Assembly (NCBI GenBank): GCA_050115555.1 | Contig: JASFQI010000118.1 | Location: 1 to 13,124, forward strand | Origin: JASFQI01 sp050115555 | Lineage (GTDB): Bacteria; Desulfobacterota; DSM-4660; Desulfatiglandales; HGW-15 | Direction: 5' to 3' | Length of the DNA: 13,124 nucleotides | In this document: positions 6,974-13,124 of the stretch, piece after piece | How positions within the stretch are numbered: the stretch's first letter is position 1 | Layout: each line of letters begins with the position of its first letter | Translations under genes and position numbers: made by a program | Notes under the pieces: generated by a model | What the model was told of the DNA's origin: nothing | What the model saw: only the letters and a program-made list of their open reading frames with translations | The model's database searches: none

Positions 6974-7693
6974 CTAAAATCCTTTCACGCGGTCGATCAT
7001 CTCCCGCACGGCGCAGTCCATGCCCACGAGCAGGGCACGTGATATGATGGCGTGCCCGATGCTGTACTCGGTGATGCGCGGGAGGCCGGCGAATCGCTTG
7101 ATGTTCGTGTAGTTCAGCCCGTGACCTGCACTGATCTCGAGCTCCAGGGACGAGGCCGTTTCCACGGCACGGACAATGCGTTTGAACCGCTCATCAGCCT
7201 CGGCCTCGGAGGCGGCCTCGGCGTAATGCCCCGTGTGGATCTCCACGATGTCCCCGCCCGCCGCGCCGGAGGCCTCGATCTGGGAAGGTTCGGGGTCCAC
7301 GAAGAAGCTCACCAGGATGCCCTTTTCCTTCATGCGCTCCACTACGTTCCGGTAACGGTCCGGGTCCCCCGCAACGTCCAGACCTCCCTCGGTGGTCAGC
7401 TCCTGGCGGCGCTCCGGGACCAGGGTGACCAGGTCGGGCAGGATTTCGCGGGCGATGTCGATCATTTCGTCCACGGCGGCCATTTCCATGTTCAGCCGTG
7501 TCTTCACGGTCTGGCGAAGCAGCCTCAAATCTCGATCGTGAATGTGACGCCGGTCCTCGCGGAGATGGCAGATGATGCCGTCCGCCCCGGCCAGCTCGGC
7601 GATTCCGGCTGCGAGTACTGGATCCGGTTCGTCAATGCCTCTGGCTTCCCGAACCGTGGCCACATGGTCCACATTGACTGCCAGGCGTGCCAT
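6974..7693 (-). CDS. pdxJ: Pyridoxine 5'-phosphate synthase
   Basis: PdxJ condenses 1-deoxy-D-xylulose 5-phosphate with 3-amino-2-oxopropyl phosphate to form pyridoxine 5'-phosphate, in the DXP-dependent vitamin B6 route. The 239-residue TIM barrel has every family motif: NVDHVATVR (His10), HLREDRRHI (His43, Arg45), LNMEMA (Glu70), LVPERR, HTGHYA, SAGHGLNY and YSIGHAIISRA. The start at 7693 is set by family length and by a strong AGGAGG SD about six bases upstream. The frame stays open to 7771, but those extra residues are an Arg-rich artefact. It begins 143 bp after ybeY ends, the largest gap in this central run. acpS follows five bases after its stop. Confidence 0.98.
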   Translation of the reverse strand: MARLAVNVDHVATVREARGIDEPDPVLAAGIAELAGADGIICHLREDRRHIHDRDLRLLRQTVKTRLNMEMAAVDEMIDIAREILPDLVTLVPERRQELTTEGGLDVAGDPDRYRNVVERMKEKGILVSFFVDPEPSQIEASGAAGGDIVEIHTGHYAEAASEAEADERFKRIVRAVETASSLELEISAGHGLNYTNIKRFAGLPRITEYSIGHAIISRALLVGMDCAVREMIDRVKGF

Positions 7694-7836
7694 GGTTTCC
7701 CTCCTCTCTTGTCTCCTGCGCCGCCGGCTCGCAATCGACGGCCGTTGCGCAGTACGGCGCATCCTGCGCACACAGCCGCACTCCCTCGACCACGAGGTTC
7801 GATGTCTGCGGCAAGGGGGGAAGCATCCTGGATTTC
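7694..7836. other. Spacer between ybeY and pdxJ with small hairpins
   Basis: No supported gene lies here. On the minus strand there is a five-pair hairpin, CCTCG-TGGT-CGAGG (plus 7784-7797). Further on is a cluster of TGCGCA motifs able to form GCGCA-GGA-TGCGC. Neither is followed by a T run, so an intrinsic terminator is not supported. The strong pdxJ SD lies at the left end. Confidence 0.5.
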
Positions 7837-8280
7837 TTACGGGGCGTTGTCGATCAGGGCGAGAAGACGATCCTGCGCTTTCCGCATCCGATCCGCCTCC
7901 TCTTCGGAGCGTTCGTGATCGTAACCCAGGAGGTGCAGGAGCCCGTGGATCAGCAGCCGGAACACGGTCTCGGAGGGGGCTTCACCGCATTGCTCGGCTT
8001 CGCGCAGTGCCGTGTCCACCGAGACCACGATATCCCCCAGCATGCCTGCAGGCTCACCCTCCTGCGGGGCCTCCGACATGGGAAAGGCCAGGACATTGGT
8101 GGGGCCTTCTTTACCAAGGTACCTTCGGTTCAACTGCGCGATGTACTCATCGCCGGTCAGGAGAATACTGAGCTCCCCCTCACGACAGCCCAAGTCGTCT
8201 AAGGCTTTCTTCAGTCCGTTTCGAATCGTCCGGTTTTCGAGCCCCGGGATCGTCTTCGGGGCGCTGATCTGGATGTCCAT
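7837..8280 (-). CDS. ybeY: Endoribonuclease / rRNA maturation factor YbeY
   Basis: YbeY (UPF0054) is a zinc-dependent single-strand RNase involved in 16S rRNA 3'-end maturation and ribosome quality control. The 147-residue protein carries the signature HGLLHLLGYDHE (His112, His116, His122), which binds the metal. Before it come the conserved TNVLAFPMSE and LGDIVVSVD segments. The start MDIQISAPKT at 8280 matches the family N-terminus, and an AAGG lies about six bases upstream. The upstream HD-hydrolase gene runs 101 bp into it, in another frame. Thus the first 33 or so YbeY codons also encode the end of that protein. The phoH-pgpH-ybeY order is also conserved in Firmicutes. Confidence 0.97.
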   Translation of the reverse strand: MDIQISAPKTIPGLENRTIRNGLKKALDDLGCREGELSILLTGDEYIAQLNRRYLGKEGPTNVLAFPMSEAPQEGEPAGMLGDIVVSVDTALREAEQCGEAPSETVFRLLIHGLLHLLGYDHERSEEEADRMRKAQDRLLALIDNAP

Positions 8281-10672
8281 TCTTCGCCTTTTTCTCCACC
8301 CGCGGTTCTCCGGCCTCGGGGTACTGGATGCGCTGATGGAAGATTCCCCCAAGCGTTTTGTTGAACCCCTTGGCGATCTCGTGGAGGTCCTTCAGGGTGA
8401 GCTCGCACTCGTCCAGCTGCCCGTCGGAGAATGCCTTGTTGATCATCTTGTGGACCGTTCCCTGAATGCGGGACGGGGTCGGATCGCGCAGGGATCGGGA
8501 AGCCGCCTCCACCATATCGGCCAGCATGACGAGTCCGGCCTCTTTGGTTTGGGGTTTGGGTCCTGGATACCGGAAGTCTTCCTGCTTGATGCTGGACGCC
8601 TTTGCCAAGCGGGTCTCCGCCCTCTCCTTGGCTTTCTGGTAGAAGTAGGTGATCAGGCTGGTTCCGTGGTGCTGCTGGATGGTGTCGATGATCTCCCTGC
8701 CCAGGTGGTGCTTTTGTGCCAGCTCCACACCGTCCTTGACATGAGCGGTCAAAATGAGGCTACTCATGGAGGGGGCGAGCTTTTCGTGCTTGTTCTCCCC
8801 GCCCTGCTGGTTCTCCACGAAGTAGAGCGGCTTTTTCATCTTTCCGATGTCGTGGTAGTAAGCGCAGACCTTGGCCAGAAGGGGATTGGCGCCCACGGCC
8901 TGGGCTGTGGCTTCCACAAGGTTGCTCACGATCACGCTGTGGTGGTACGTCCCAGGGGCCTGCACCAGAAGCTCTCTAAGGAGGGGTTGGTCCAGGCTCG
9001 CAAGCTCCAGGAGTTTGATGTCCGTGGTGTAGCCGAAGGACATTTCAACCAGGGGAAGCAGGCCTGTCGCAATGATGGCGGTGAGCATCCCTCCGGCAAA
9101 ACCGGAGCAGAGGGCGATGATGGACTCCATGGAGTAAAGCGAACCATAAATCATTTCCATGGCCATGGCCAGGGTCATGTTGGTCAGACTCAGCATGAGC
9201 CCGGCCTTGATGAGGGTCCCCCTTTCCGTACAGCGGCGGACTCCGTATGCCGCCACCAGGCCCCCCAGGAAGAAATAAATAAAGAATGCCACCTCCCCGC
9301 CGCAGATCAGGGATGCGAGCACGGATATGACCAGGGCGAAGCTCGTGGCCGGGGCCAGGCCCTGGAAAATGGAAAGGAGCATCCCCCCGCAGGCCACGGG
9401 CATGGCATAGAGAAGGGCCCTGGAGGTGAGGAAGGGAAATCCCCTGGCGATCTCATCGGCCACGAATCGGTAGGCCCAGGCAAAGAGGAAGAGCACCACG
9501 AGGGTAACGGCGTTAAAAAGCAGGTCGCGCCGGTCCTCCCGGACCACCTTGAGCCCCCGGTATCCCACCACGTATATGATGGCGAAAAAGAGGCCGATCA
9601 GGAGGGTCATGGCCGGAATACGCCCCAGCAGGTCCAGGCGGTCCCTTGATCGGAACTCGCCGGCGAGCTTCTGGAGGTGATCGGCCTCGATACGCTCCCC
9701 TTCCCGCACGAGCATCTCTCCTTTCTTGATTTTGAAGTAGGAGGGTTTGACCTCGTTCCGGGCGGCCTCCTTGCGAAGCTCGGATTCCCGCTGGTTGAAG
9801 GTGACGTTCGGCTGGAGCAGGTAGCGGGCCGTTTCGATGACGGCCTGGGCATCCGCCTGTGATCCGGTCTTTTCCTCAAGGGCATCGGCCTGGTTTTCCA
9901 CGTAGGAAACGGCGCTCTCCAGGTCATAGAACCGGTCGAGGTCGGAGACGGGAATTTCCTGCTGGGTGTAAAGGTCGTGCAGAATGATGCCGCCCTTTTC
10001 GGCCTGAGCCAGGAGCCGGTCCGGATTCCCCACCACACCTCGGCTCACAATGGCGGTCGCGAGCATGATCATGGACTGCTCGACCCCGGCGGAAAACTCG
10101 CTGTTGAGAAGCAGATCAAAGAGCGCCTCGTCCGGTGGAAGATCCAGAATGGCGAAGAATTCCTCTCGAAACGCCGCCACCTCCTCGGCGGATGGCGGGT
10201 GAGGTGCCTGAGCCGCGGTCATCATGGGCTCCAGCGCTTGATCGGAAAAAAGCTCGGCATGGCGTTCGCGTCCGAATGTAAAGGCGTCTCTCACACGCGA
10301 GACCAGGTCCGACGCGGAGCGGTCGAAATCGTAGACGGCCAGGGCTTTCTTGGCGGCCTCTTCCCGATTGCGTTCGGTTTGCTCCCGGTCCTCGATCAGG
10401 AAGTCGTGACTGGCCTTGATGCCGGTCTCGGCCACATCGCCGATCCGGTAATCGGGGCCCTGGGAAAGGATGTTGGGGAAGAGGCAGACGGAGAAGAGGA
10501 CGCTCATGAGGACCAGCAAAAGCCACTTGAGGCGTTCCACGTTCAGCCAGGGGATGCGTTGTCGGTCCGTGCGAGCCTTTTTTCGGACGCTTTCTTTATC
10601 CCCTTTGGGCATTTTTTTGGCTAACCTATCAGCTTTCTTAGCGAAAGGCTTATTTAATTCTTTTTCGCTCAT
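8180..10672 (-). CDS. PgpH-like 7TM-HD phosphohydrolase (predicted c-di-AMP phosphodiesterase)
   Basis: This 830-residue membrane protein has the 7TMR-HD architecture. There is a basic cytoplasmic start, a membrane segment at about 50-68, a large extracytoplasmic 7TMR-HDED region (about 70-350), and seven predicted helices between about 353 and 541. A cytoplasmic HDIG-type HD domain occupies about 572-780. Metal-ligand candidates are H577/H578, H607-D608 in YYHDIGK, H644, H668/H669 and D719 (MLADMVEAASRS). The Listeria and Bacillus relatives (PgpH/YqfF) hydrolyse cyclic di-AMP; activity here is inferred. The ATG at 10672 lies 44 bp after phoH, with AAAAAGG about ten bases upstream. The first 25 codons are strikingly AT-rich. 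The last 33 residues or so are a charged tail that overlaps ybeY and lies outside the catalytic domain. Confidence 0.95.
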   Translation of the reverse strand: MSEKELNKPFAKKADRLAKKMPKGDKESVRKKARTDRQRIPWLNVERLKWLLLVLMSVLFSVCLFPNILSQGPDYRIGDVAETGIKASHDFLIEDREQTERNREEAAKKALAVYDFDRSASDLVSRVRDAFTFGRERHAELFSDQALEPMMTAAQAPHPPSAEEVAAFREEFFAILDLPPDEALFDLLLNSEFSAGVEQSMIMLATAIVSRGVVGNPDRLLAQAEKGGIILHDLYTQQEIPVSDLDRFYDLESAVSYVENQADALEEKTGSQADAQAVIETARYLLQPNVTFNQRESELRKEAARNEVKPSYFKIKKGEMLVREGERIEADHLQKLAGEFRSRDRLDLLGRIPAMTLLIGLFFAIIYVVGYRGLKVVREDRRDLLFNAVTLVVLFLFAWAYRFVADEIARGFPFLTSRALLYAMPVACGGMLLSIFQGLAPATSFALVISVLASLICGGEVAFFIYFFLGGLVAAYGVRRCTERGTLIKAGLMLSLTNMTLAMAMEMIYGSLYSMESIIALCSGFAGGMLTAIIATGLLPLVEMSFGYTTDIKLLELASLDQPLLRELLVQAPGTYHHSVIVSNLVEATAQAVGANPLLAKVCAYYHDIGKMKKPLYFVENQQGGENKHEKLAPSMSSLILTAHVKDGVELAQKHHLGREIIDTIQQHHGTSLITYFYQKAKERAETRLAKASSIKQEDFRYPGPKPQTKEAGLVMLADMVEAASRSLRDPTPSRIQGTVHKMINKAFSDGQLDECELTLKDLHEIAKGFNKTLGGIFHQRIQYPEAGEPRVEKKAKNGHPDQRPEDDPGARKPDDSKRTEESLRRLGLS
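10640..10669 (-). promoter_or_regulatory. Inverted repeat just inside the pgpH-like coding start
   Basis: Arms AGCGAAA and TTTCGCT (plus 10640-10646 and 10663-10669) form a perfect seven-pair stem around a 16-base AT-rich loop, directly after the start codon. The distal arm can also pair with a downstream GAAAGCT (near 10631-10637), giving a competing hairpin. A role in initiation control is inference. Confidence 0.3.
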
Positions 10673-10716
10673 GGCGTCCGGGCCTTTTTCGAAGCGGAAT
10701 CCAGGCGAGCACCGAG

Positions 10717-11712
10717 TCAGGTCTTCGCTCGCTCTTGATCCGCCTTTTCGTAGGCGTCGATGATCTCCTGCACAAGGGGGTGCCGGATCACGTCCTCCCG
10801 GCCGAAGTAGAGAAACCGTATGCCCTCGACTCCGTCCAGAATCCTGTTGGCCTCGATGAGCCCGGACGTGGTCCCGTTCGGCAGGTCCGTCTGGGTGATG
10901 TCTCCCGTGATGACGGCCTTGGAGCTGAAGCCGAGCCGGGTCAGGAACATCTTCATCTGATCGGTTGTAGCGTTTTGCGCTTCGTCGAGAATGACGAAAG
11001 AGTCGTTCAGTGTACGCCCCCGCATGAATGCCAGTGGGGCCACCTCGATCACACCTCGCTGGATCAGGGCGGAGGCGTCTTCAAAGTCCATCATGTCGTG
11101 CAGGGCATCGTACAGGGGCCGAAGGTAGGGGTTCACCTTTTCATACAGGTCTCCGGGCAGAAATCCCAACCGTTCTCCGGCCTCGACCGCAGGCCTTGCC
11201 AGGACGACGCGTTTGATTTCCTTCCTGGCCAGCGCGGCGACCGCCATGGACATGGCCAGGTACGTTTTCCCCGTCCCGGCCGGACCGATGCCGAACACAA
11301 TATCGTATCTTCTTATGCTGTCAATATATTCTTTTTGATGAACGGTTTTCGGTGTGATCACACGCTTGCTTGAGGGAATGTAGACCCGGTCCAGGAAGAT
11401 CCGTTTCAGGTCAGCGGAAGGGTCCCCGCTCAGGATGCGGATCGCATACTCCACATCACTGTCGTACACCGGATAATCGTTCTGCATGAGGCCGTAAAGC
11501 TGAGACAGGACCGAAGCCGCCAGCTCGACTTCCCAGTCCCTCCCCTGGAGGAGGAACTCGTTTCCCCTCACATTGACGGACAGACCGATCCTCTCCTCCA
11601 GCCTCTTGAGGTTCTTGTTGTGCTCCCCGCAGAGCATCACTACGTGGCTGGGATCGTCGAAGCTCAGCTTCCTGGTTTGGATCGCTTCCGGGCTTGCGTT
11701 TTTTTTCCCCAA
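10717..11712 (-). CDS. phoH: PhoH-family ATPase (YbeZ-like)
   Basis: This 331-residue PhoH-like P-loop ATPase is widely found next to ybeY and is thought to act in RNA metabolism, possibly as a helicase-like partner of YbeY. An N-terminal KH-like part (about 15-75) precedes the PhoH core with Walker A GPAGTGKT (143-150), LARPAVEAGERLGFLPGD and Walker B VILDEAQN (about 240-247). The conserved MFLTRLGF and ITGDITQTDLPNG follow. The start is most likely the TTG at 11712, which has GAGGGAG about five bases before it. The next in-frame ATG (residue 26) would cut into the KH-like part. A TGA immediately precedes the TTG and ends an in-frame 21-codon leader ORF. A run of eight A (codons 3-5) is a possible slippage site. 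A promoter candidate lies at 11824-11852. Confidence 0.95.
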   Translation of the reverse strand: MGKKNASPEAIQTRKLSFDDPSHVVMLCGEHNKNLKRLEERIGLSVNVRGNEFLLQGRDWEVELAASVLSQLYGLMQNDYPVYDSDVEYAIRILSGDPSADLKRIFLDRVYIPSSKRVITPKTVHQKEYIDSIRRYDIVFGIGPAGTGKTYLAMSMAVAALARKEIKRVVLARPAVEAGERLGFLPGDLYEKVNPYLRPLYDALHDMMDFEDASALIQRGVIEVAPLAFMRGRTLNDSFVILDEAQNATTDQMKMFLTRLGFSSKAVITGDITQTDLPNGTTSGLIEANRILDGVEGIRFLYFGREDVIRHPLVQEIIDAYEKADQERAKT

Positions 11713-11778
11713 TCACTCCCTCGAGAACCAGCGGTCCCCTTTTCCCGGGTTGCCGCGATGAAACACCCCTTTACCCAT
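11713..11778 (-). CDS. Possible 21-codon leader ORF abutting phoH
   Basis: The ATG at 11778 has AAAAGG four bases upstream. It is followed by 21 sense codons (starting MGKGVFHRGNPGKGDRW) and a TGA. The TTG start of phoH is the very next codon, in the same frame. The phoH SD lies inside the last codons. It resembles no protein I recognise and is glycine- and basic-rich. It may be a regulatory leader peptide that couples translation to phoH. It could equally be chance, or the remnant of a longer phoH N-terminus broken by the TGA. Confidence 0.35.
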   Translation of the reverse strand: MGKGVFHRGNPGKGDRWFSRE

Positions 11779-11823
11779 AGGCCTTTTCCCCGGGAGCGGC
11801 AAGACCGCCTCAGCGCAAACAGA

Positions 11824-11852
11824 AGCATATCACCGTTCCTTTAAGGATGCAA
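11824..11852 (-). promoter_or_regulatory. Sigma70-like promoter candidate for the phoH operon
   Basis: On the minus strand, TTGCAT (plus 11847-11852) is spaced 17 bases from TATGCT (plus 11824-11829). A TGA directly before the -10 gives an extended -10 (TGn). The predicted transcript would start near 11817 and leave a leader of about 105 bases. That leader holds a small hairpin (GCGG-TCTTG-CCGC) and the 21-codon ORF. The -35 is a weak match to consensus; the spacing and extended -10 support the call. Confidence 0.5.
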
Positions 11853-11954
11853 TGAGACTAGGACAGGAGACGGGGGGAGGGGTTTCGGTTCACCCGGGCC
11901 GCCGGGCCGAATGCACACCCCGCCGCGAAAGAATGCTTGTGCAAGCCTTCTGCA

Positions 11955-12398
11955 TCAAAGAATGGCCTGCATGGCCTGCTCGATCTGGGCCTTGGGCAGG
12001 GCCCCGACGAGCCGGTTGGCCTCACGGCCGCCCTGGATGAGGAGTAGGGTGGGAATGCTCTGAATTCCGTATTGTTGCGCGGTGGCGGGGCTTTCGTCCA
12101 CGTTGAGCTTCACGATTTTAAACCGTCCCTGATAGTCCCGGGCCAGTTCGTCCACCACCGGCCCGACCATCCGGCAGGGACCGCACCACGGTGCCCAGCA
12201 ATCCACGAGCACGGGCACCTGTGATGCAAGGACCTCCTGCTTGAAGGTGGCGTCCGAAACGGCCATGGGCCGGCCTTCGCCTGCCTCCAATGGGGCCCGG
12301 CACCGACCGCACACCGGGCGGTCTTTCAGACGGCTGCGGGGCACGCGGTTCCTGGTCCCGCATTGGGCGCACTGAAGAATGACGGATTCCTGATTCAT
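11955..12398 (-). CDS. trxC: Thioredoxin 2 with N-terminal zinc ribbon
   Basis: This 147-residue cytoplasmic thiol-disulfide reductant is of the TrxC type. Residues 1-45 hold a zinc ribbon with two CxxC pairs (Cys10/Cys13 in CAQC, Cys30/Cys33 in CGRC). Residues about 46-147 are the thioredoxin fold with active site CWAPWCGPCRM (Cys72/Cys75), KLNVDESP and the cis-proline segment IQSIPTLLL. The ATG at 12398 has GAGGG about five bases upstream. The gene starts 71 bp after the AF1514-like gene. The AT-rich spacer contains a TATAAA (plus 12437-12442) but no good -35, so its own promoter is uncertain. After the stop, a weak GCTTG/CAAGC inverted repeat (about 11935-11946) is the only terminator-like structure. 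In E. coli TrxC is induced by oxidative stress. Confidence 0.95.
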   Translation of the reverse strand: MNQESVILQCAQCGTRNRVPRSRLKDRPVCGRCRAPLEAGEGRPMAVSDATFKQEVLASQVPVLVDCWAPWCGPCRMVGPVVDELARDYQGRFKIVKLNVDESPATAQQYGIQSIPTLLLIQGGREANRLVGALPKAQIEQAMQAIL

Positions 12399-12469
12399 GT
12401 TTCCCTCTTCAAGGTTTTATTGGCGTTAAATGGCTTTTTATATCGCTTTTCTACGCTTAAAGAATCGAG

Positions 12470-12769
12470 TTACATCGAATCCCTGTAGATAAAATAGTAG
12501 GCGCCGTCATTGACGTCCACCGTGAGGTTTCCACCACGGGATTCCGCGTACACCACCCACCCGGGTTTTTCCTCGCTGCAGCACTCCACCTGGGGGGAAA
12601 ATGCCCCGGTCTTCCGATCGAACCAGGCCATGAGCATGGGTGAGTTCAGGCGATCACGGACCGCACGATCCGCCAGCTCACGGGCCTTTTCAAAGCCCAT
12701 TTCCCCATCTTCGTTCACACCCACCCGGTTGGGCAGCATGTCGTTGGTTACATCGGTACACGCTTTCAT
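12470..12769 (-). CDS. AF1514 / DUF5619-like small conserved protein of unknown function
   Basis: This 99-residue soluble protein has no signal peptide or membrane segment. I recognise the pattern of the AF1514 family (DUF5619), named for an Archaeoglobus fulgidus protein and seen in sulfate reducers and relatives. It has KARELADRAV near 28-37, then MLMAWFDRKTGAFSP, an adjacent cysteine pair (Cys63-Cys64), PGWVVYAESRGGNLTVDVN and an aromatic end YYFIYRD. This assignment is from memory of the family, so it is less certain than the others. No function is established. The ATG at 12769 has AGGAAG about eight bases upstream. trxC follows 71 bp later, which hints at a redox link through the Cys pair. 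Copy 2 of the dispersed repeat lies 22 bp upstream of the start. Confidence 0.8.
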   Translation of the reverse strand: MKACTDVTNDMLPNRVGVNEDGEMGFEKARELADRAVRDRLNSPMLMAWFDRKTGAFSPQVECCSEEKPGWVVYAESRGGNLTVDVNDGAYYFIYRDSM

Positions 12770-12791
12770 GTTAGGCTCTTCCTTTCACTAG

Positions 12792-12815
12792 GAAAATGCT
12801 TCGCTTGCGCATTCC
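12792..12815 (-). repeat. Dispersed 24-bp repeat, copy 2
   Basis: This copy matches 1182-1205 at 22 of 24 bases in the same orientation and also sits in the 5' leader of a minus-strand gene. Its AATGC/GCATT arms are perfectly complementary. A seven-pair hairpin (12819-12837) lies just upstream on the minus strand. Confidence 0.7.
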
Positions 12816-12818
12816 TCA

Positions 12819-12837
12819 TCCCGCTCATGAAGCGGGA
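12819..12837. repeat. Perfect 7-bp hairpin next to the dispersed repeat
   Basis: TCCCGCT-CATGA-AGCGGGA forms a seven-pair stem with a five-base loop. It is not followed by a T run in either direction, so it is unlikely to be a simple intrinsic terminator. It may be part of a larger repeat element that includes 12792-12815. Confidence 0.55.
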
Positions 12838-13124
12838 ACAAGGGGAGATTCAATATGCGCATTCTGCACATCCTTCCTATTTCCTAGCATGATAATCATG
12901 ATTGTCCGGGCTGCAATGGGCGCGCCGGCCGATCTCCCCCCTGCATTCTGTTGGAGCATTTAAGGCTCGGGGCCGTGACCCCACCAACGGTTCCAAAATA
13001 GACCTGCACCGGATCCAATGAGACAACTCACACAGGAAATGGTCGCGGCAAAGGAGAGGAAACGGATCTCCGACACGTTCCAGCCCCGTTTCCGGACCCG
13101 CCCAGGGGGGCAATACGCCACCTT
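12838..13124. other. Unassigned right edge, no supported gene
   Basis: I recognise no gene here. A near-palindrome CATGAT-A-ATCATG lies at about 12888-12900. A plus-strand frame is open from 12979 to the edge, with an ATG at 13018 (MRQLTQEMVAAKERKR...), but it has no good SD and no family resemblance. The minus-strand frame at 12877-13113 also looks non-coding. The segment around 12975-13006 (GGTTCCAAAATAGACC) recalls the repeated end motifs of IS21-family elements, a weak resemblance only. No tRNA cloverleaf was seen. Confidence 0.4.

Noticed and set aside
7632..7826. Minus-strand 64-codon frame between ybeY and pdxJ
   Set aside because: It runs 62 bp into pdxJ in another frame, ignores the strong pdxJ SD, and the product has no recognisable features.
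8012..9649. 545-codon open frame on the plus strand
   Set aside because: It is antisense to the PgpH-like gene and ybeY, with a low-complexity His/Gly/Glu-rich end typical of a shadow frame.
11699..11706. Run of eight A in phoH codons 3-5 as a programmed frameshift site
   Set aside because: Shifted frames give no extended or alternative product that makes sense; at most it is a slippage hotspot.
12877..13113. 78-codon minus-strand open frame with an EIGRRA-like segment
   Set aside because: That string is common in spurious translations of GC-rich non-coding DNA. There is no SD, no domain and no neighbour support. I also looked for a tRNA here and found no cloverleaf.
1..13124. CRISPR array, phage, integrase, toxin-antitoxin or defence cassette
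   Set aside because: No regularly spaced repeats, no cas-like or integrase-like protein and no toxin-like small gene pair were seen. The genes are housekeeping or signalling families.

Overview
The window is a compact, moderately GC-rich block of bacterial chromosome in which every convincing gene lies on the minus strand, so the biological reading order runs from the right edge to the left. The set phoH - PgpH-type HD hydrolase - ybeY - pdxJ - acpS - tsaE - lysC is a housekeeping order familiar from Deltaproteobacteria (Desulfobacterota). A small AF1514/DUF5619-like protein and a CHASE2 receptor Ser/Thr kinase fit the same group. A sulfate-reducing or syntrophic desulfobacterotal host is my inference; no rRNA or marker gene is present to prove it.

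Reading order on the minus strand. (1) 12.8-13.1 kb: a stretch without a recognisable gene, holding a hairpin, one copy of a dispersed 24-bp repeat and an unassigned right edge. (2) 12769-11955: the AF1514-like protein, then a zinc-ribbon thioredoxin (trxC). (3) 11852-11713: a sigma70-like promoter and a leader holding a 21-codon ORF whose TGA directly abuts the TTG start of phoH. (4) 11712-4207: a long close-packed run of phoH, PgpH-like c-di-AMP phosphodiesterase, ybeY, pdxJ, acpS, tsaE, lysC and a ComEA-like helix-hairpin-helix protein. The PgpH-like gene overlaps ybeY by 101 bp. (5) 4095-367: a CHASE2 transmembrane Ser/Thr kinase and a PP2C phosphatase, separated by a 345-bp gene-free stretch with a G-tract tandem repeat and the second copy of the 24-bp repeat. 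(6) 341-1: the start of tsaD, cut by the window edge.

Functionally the region joins RNA and translation quality genes (ybeY, tsaE and tsaD for t6A tRNA modification, phoH), biosynthetic steps (pdxJ for pyridoxal phosphate, acpS for acyl-carrier-protein activation, lysC for aspartate-family amino acids) and signalling (predicted c-di-AMP hydrolysis and a Ser/Thr kinase/phosphatase pair). The individual genes are known families and I found no clear new multi-gene system. The more unusual features are in how the genes are arranged and started: the leader ORF before phoH, the long pgpH/ybeY overlap, a well-formed internal start in lysC, and the dispersed repeat found in two 5' leaders.
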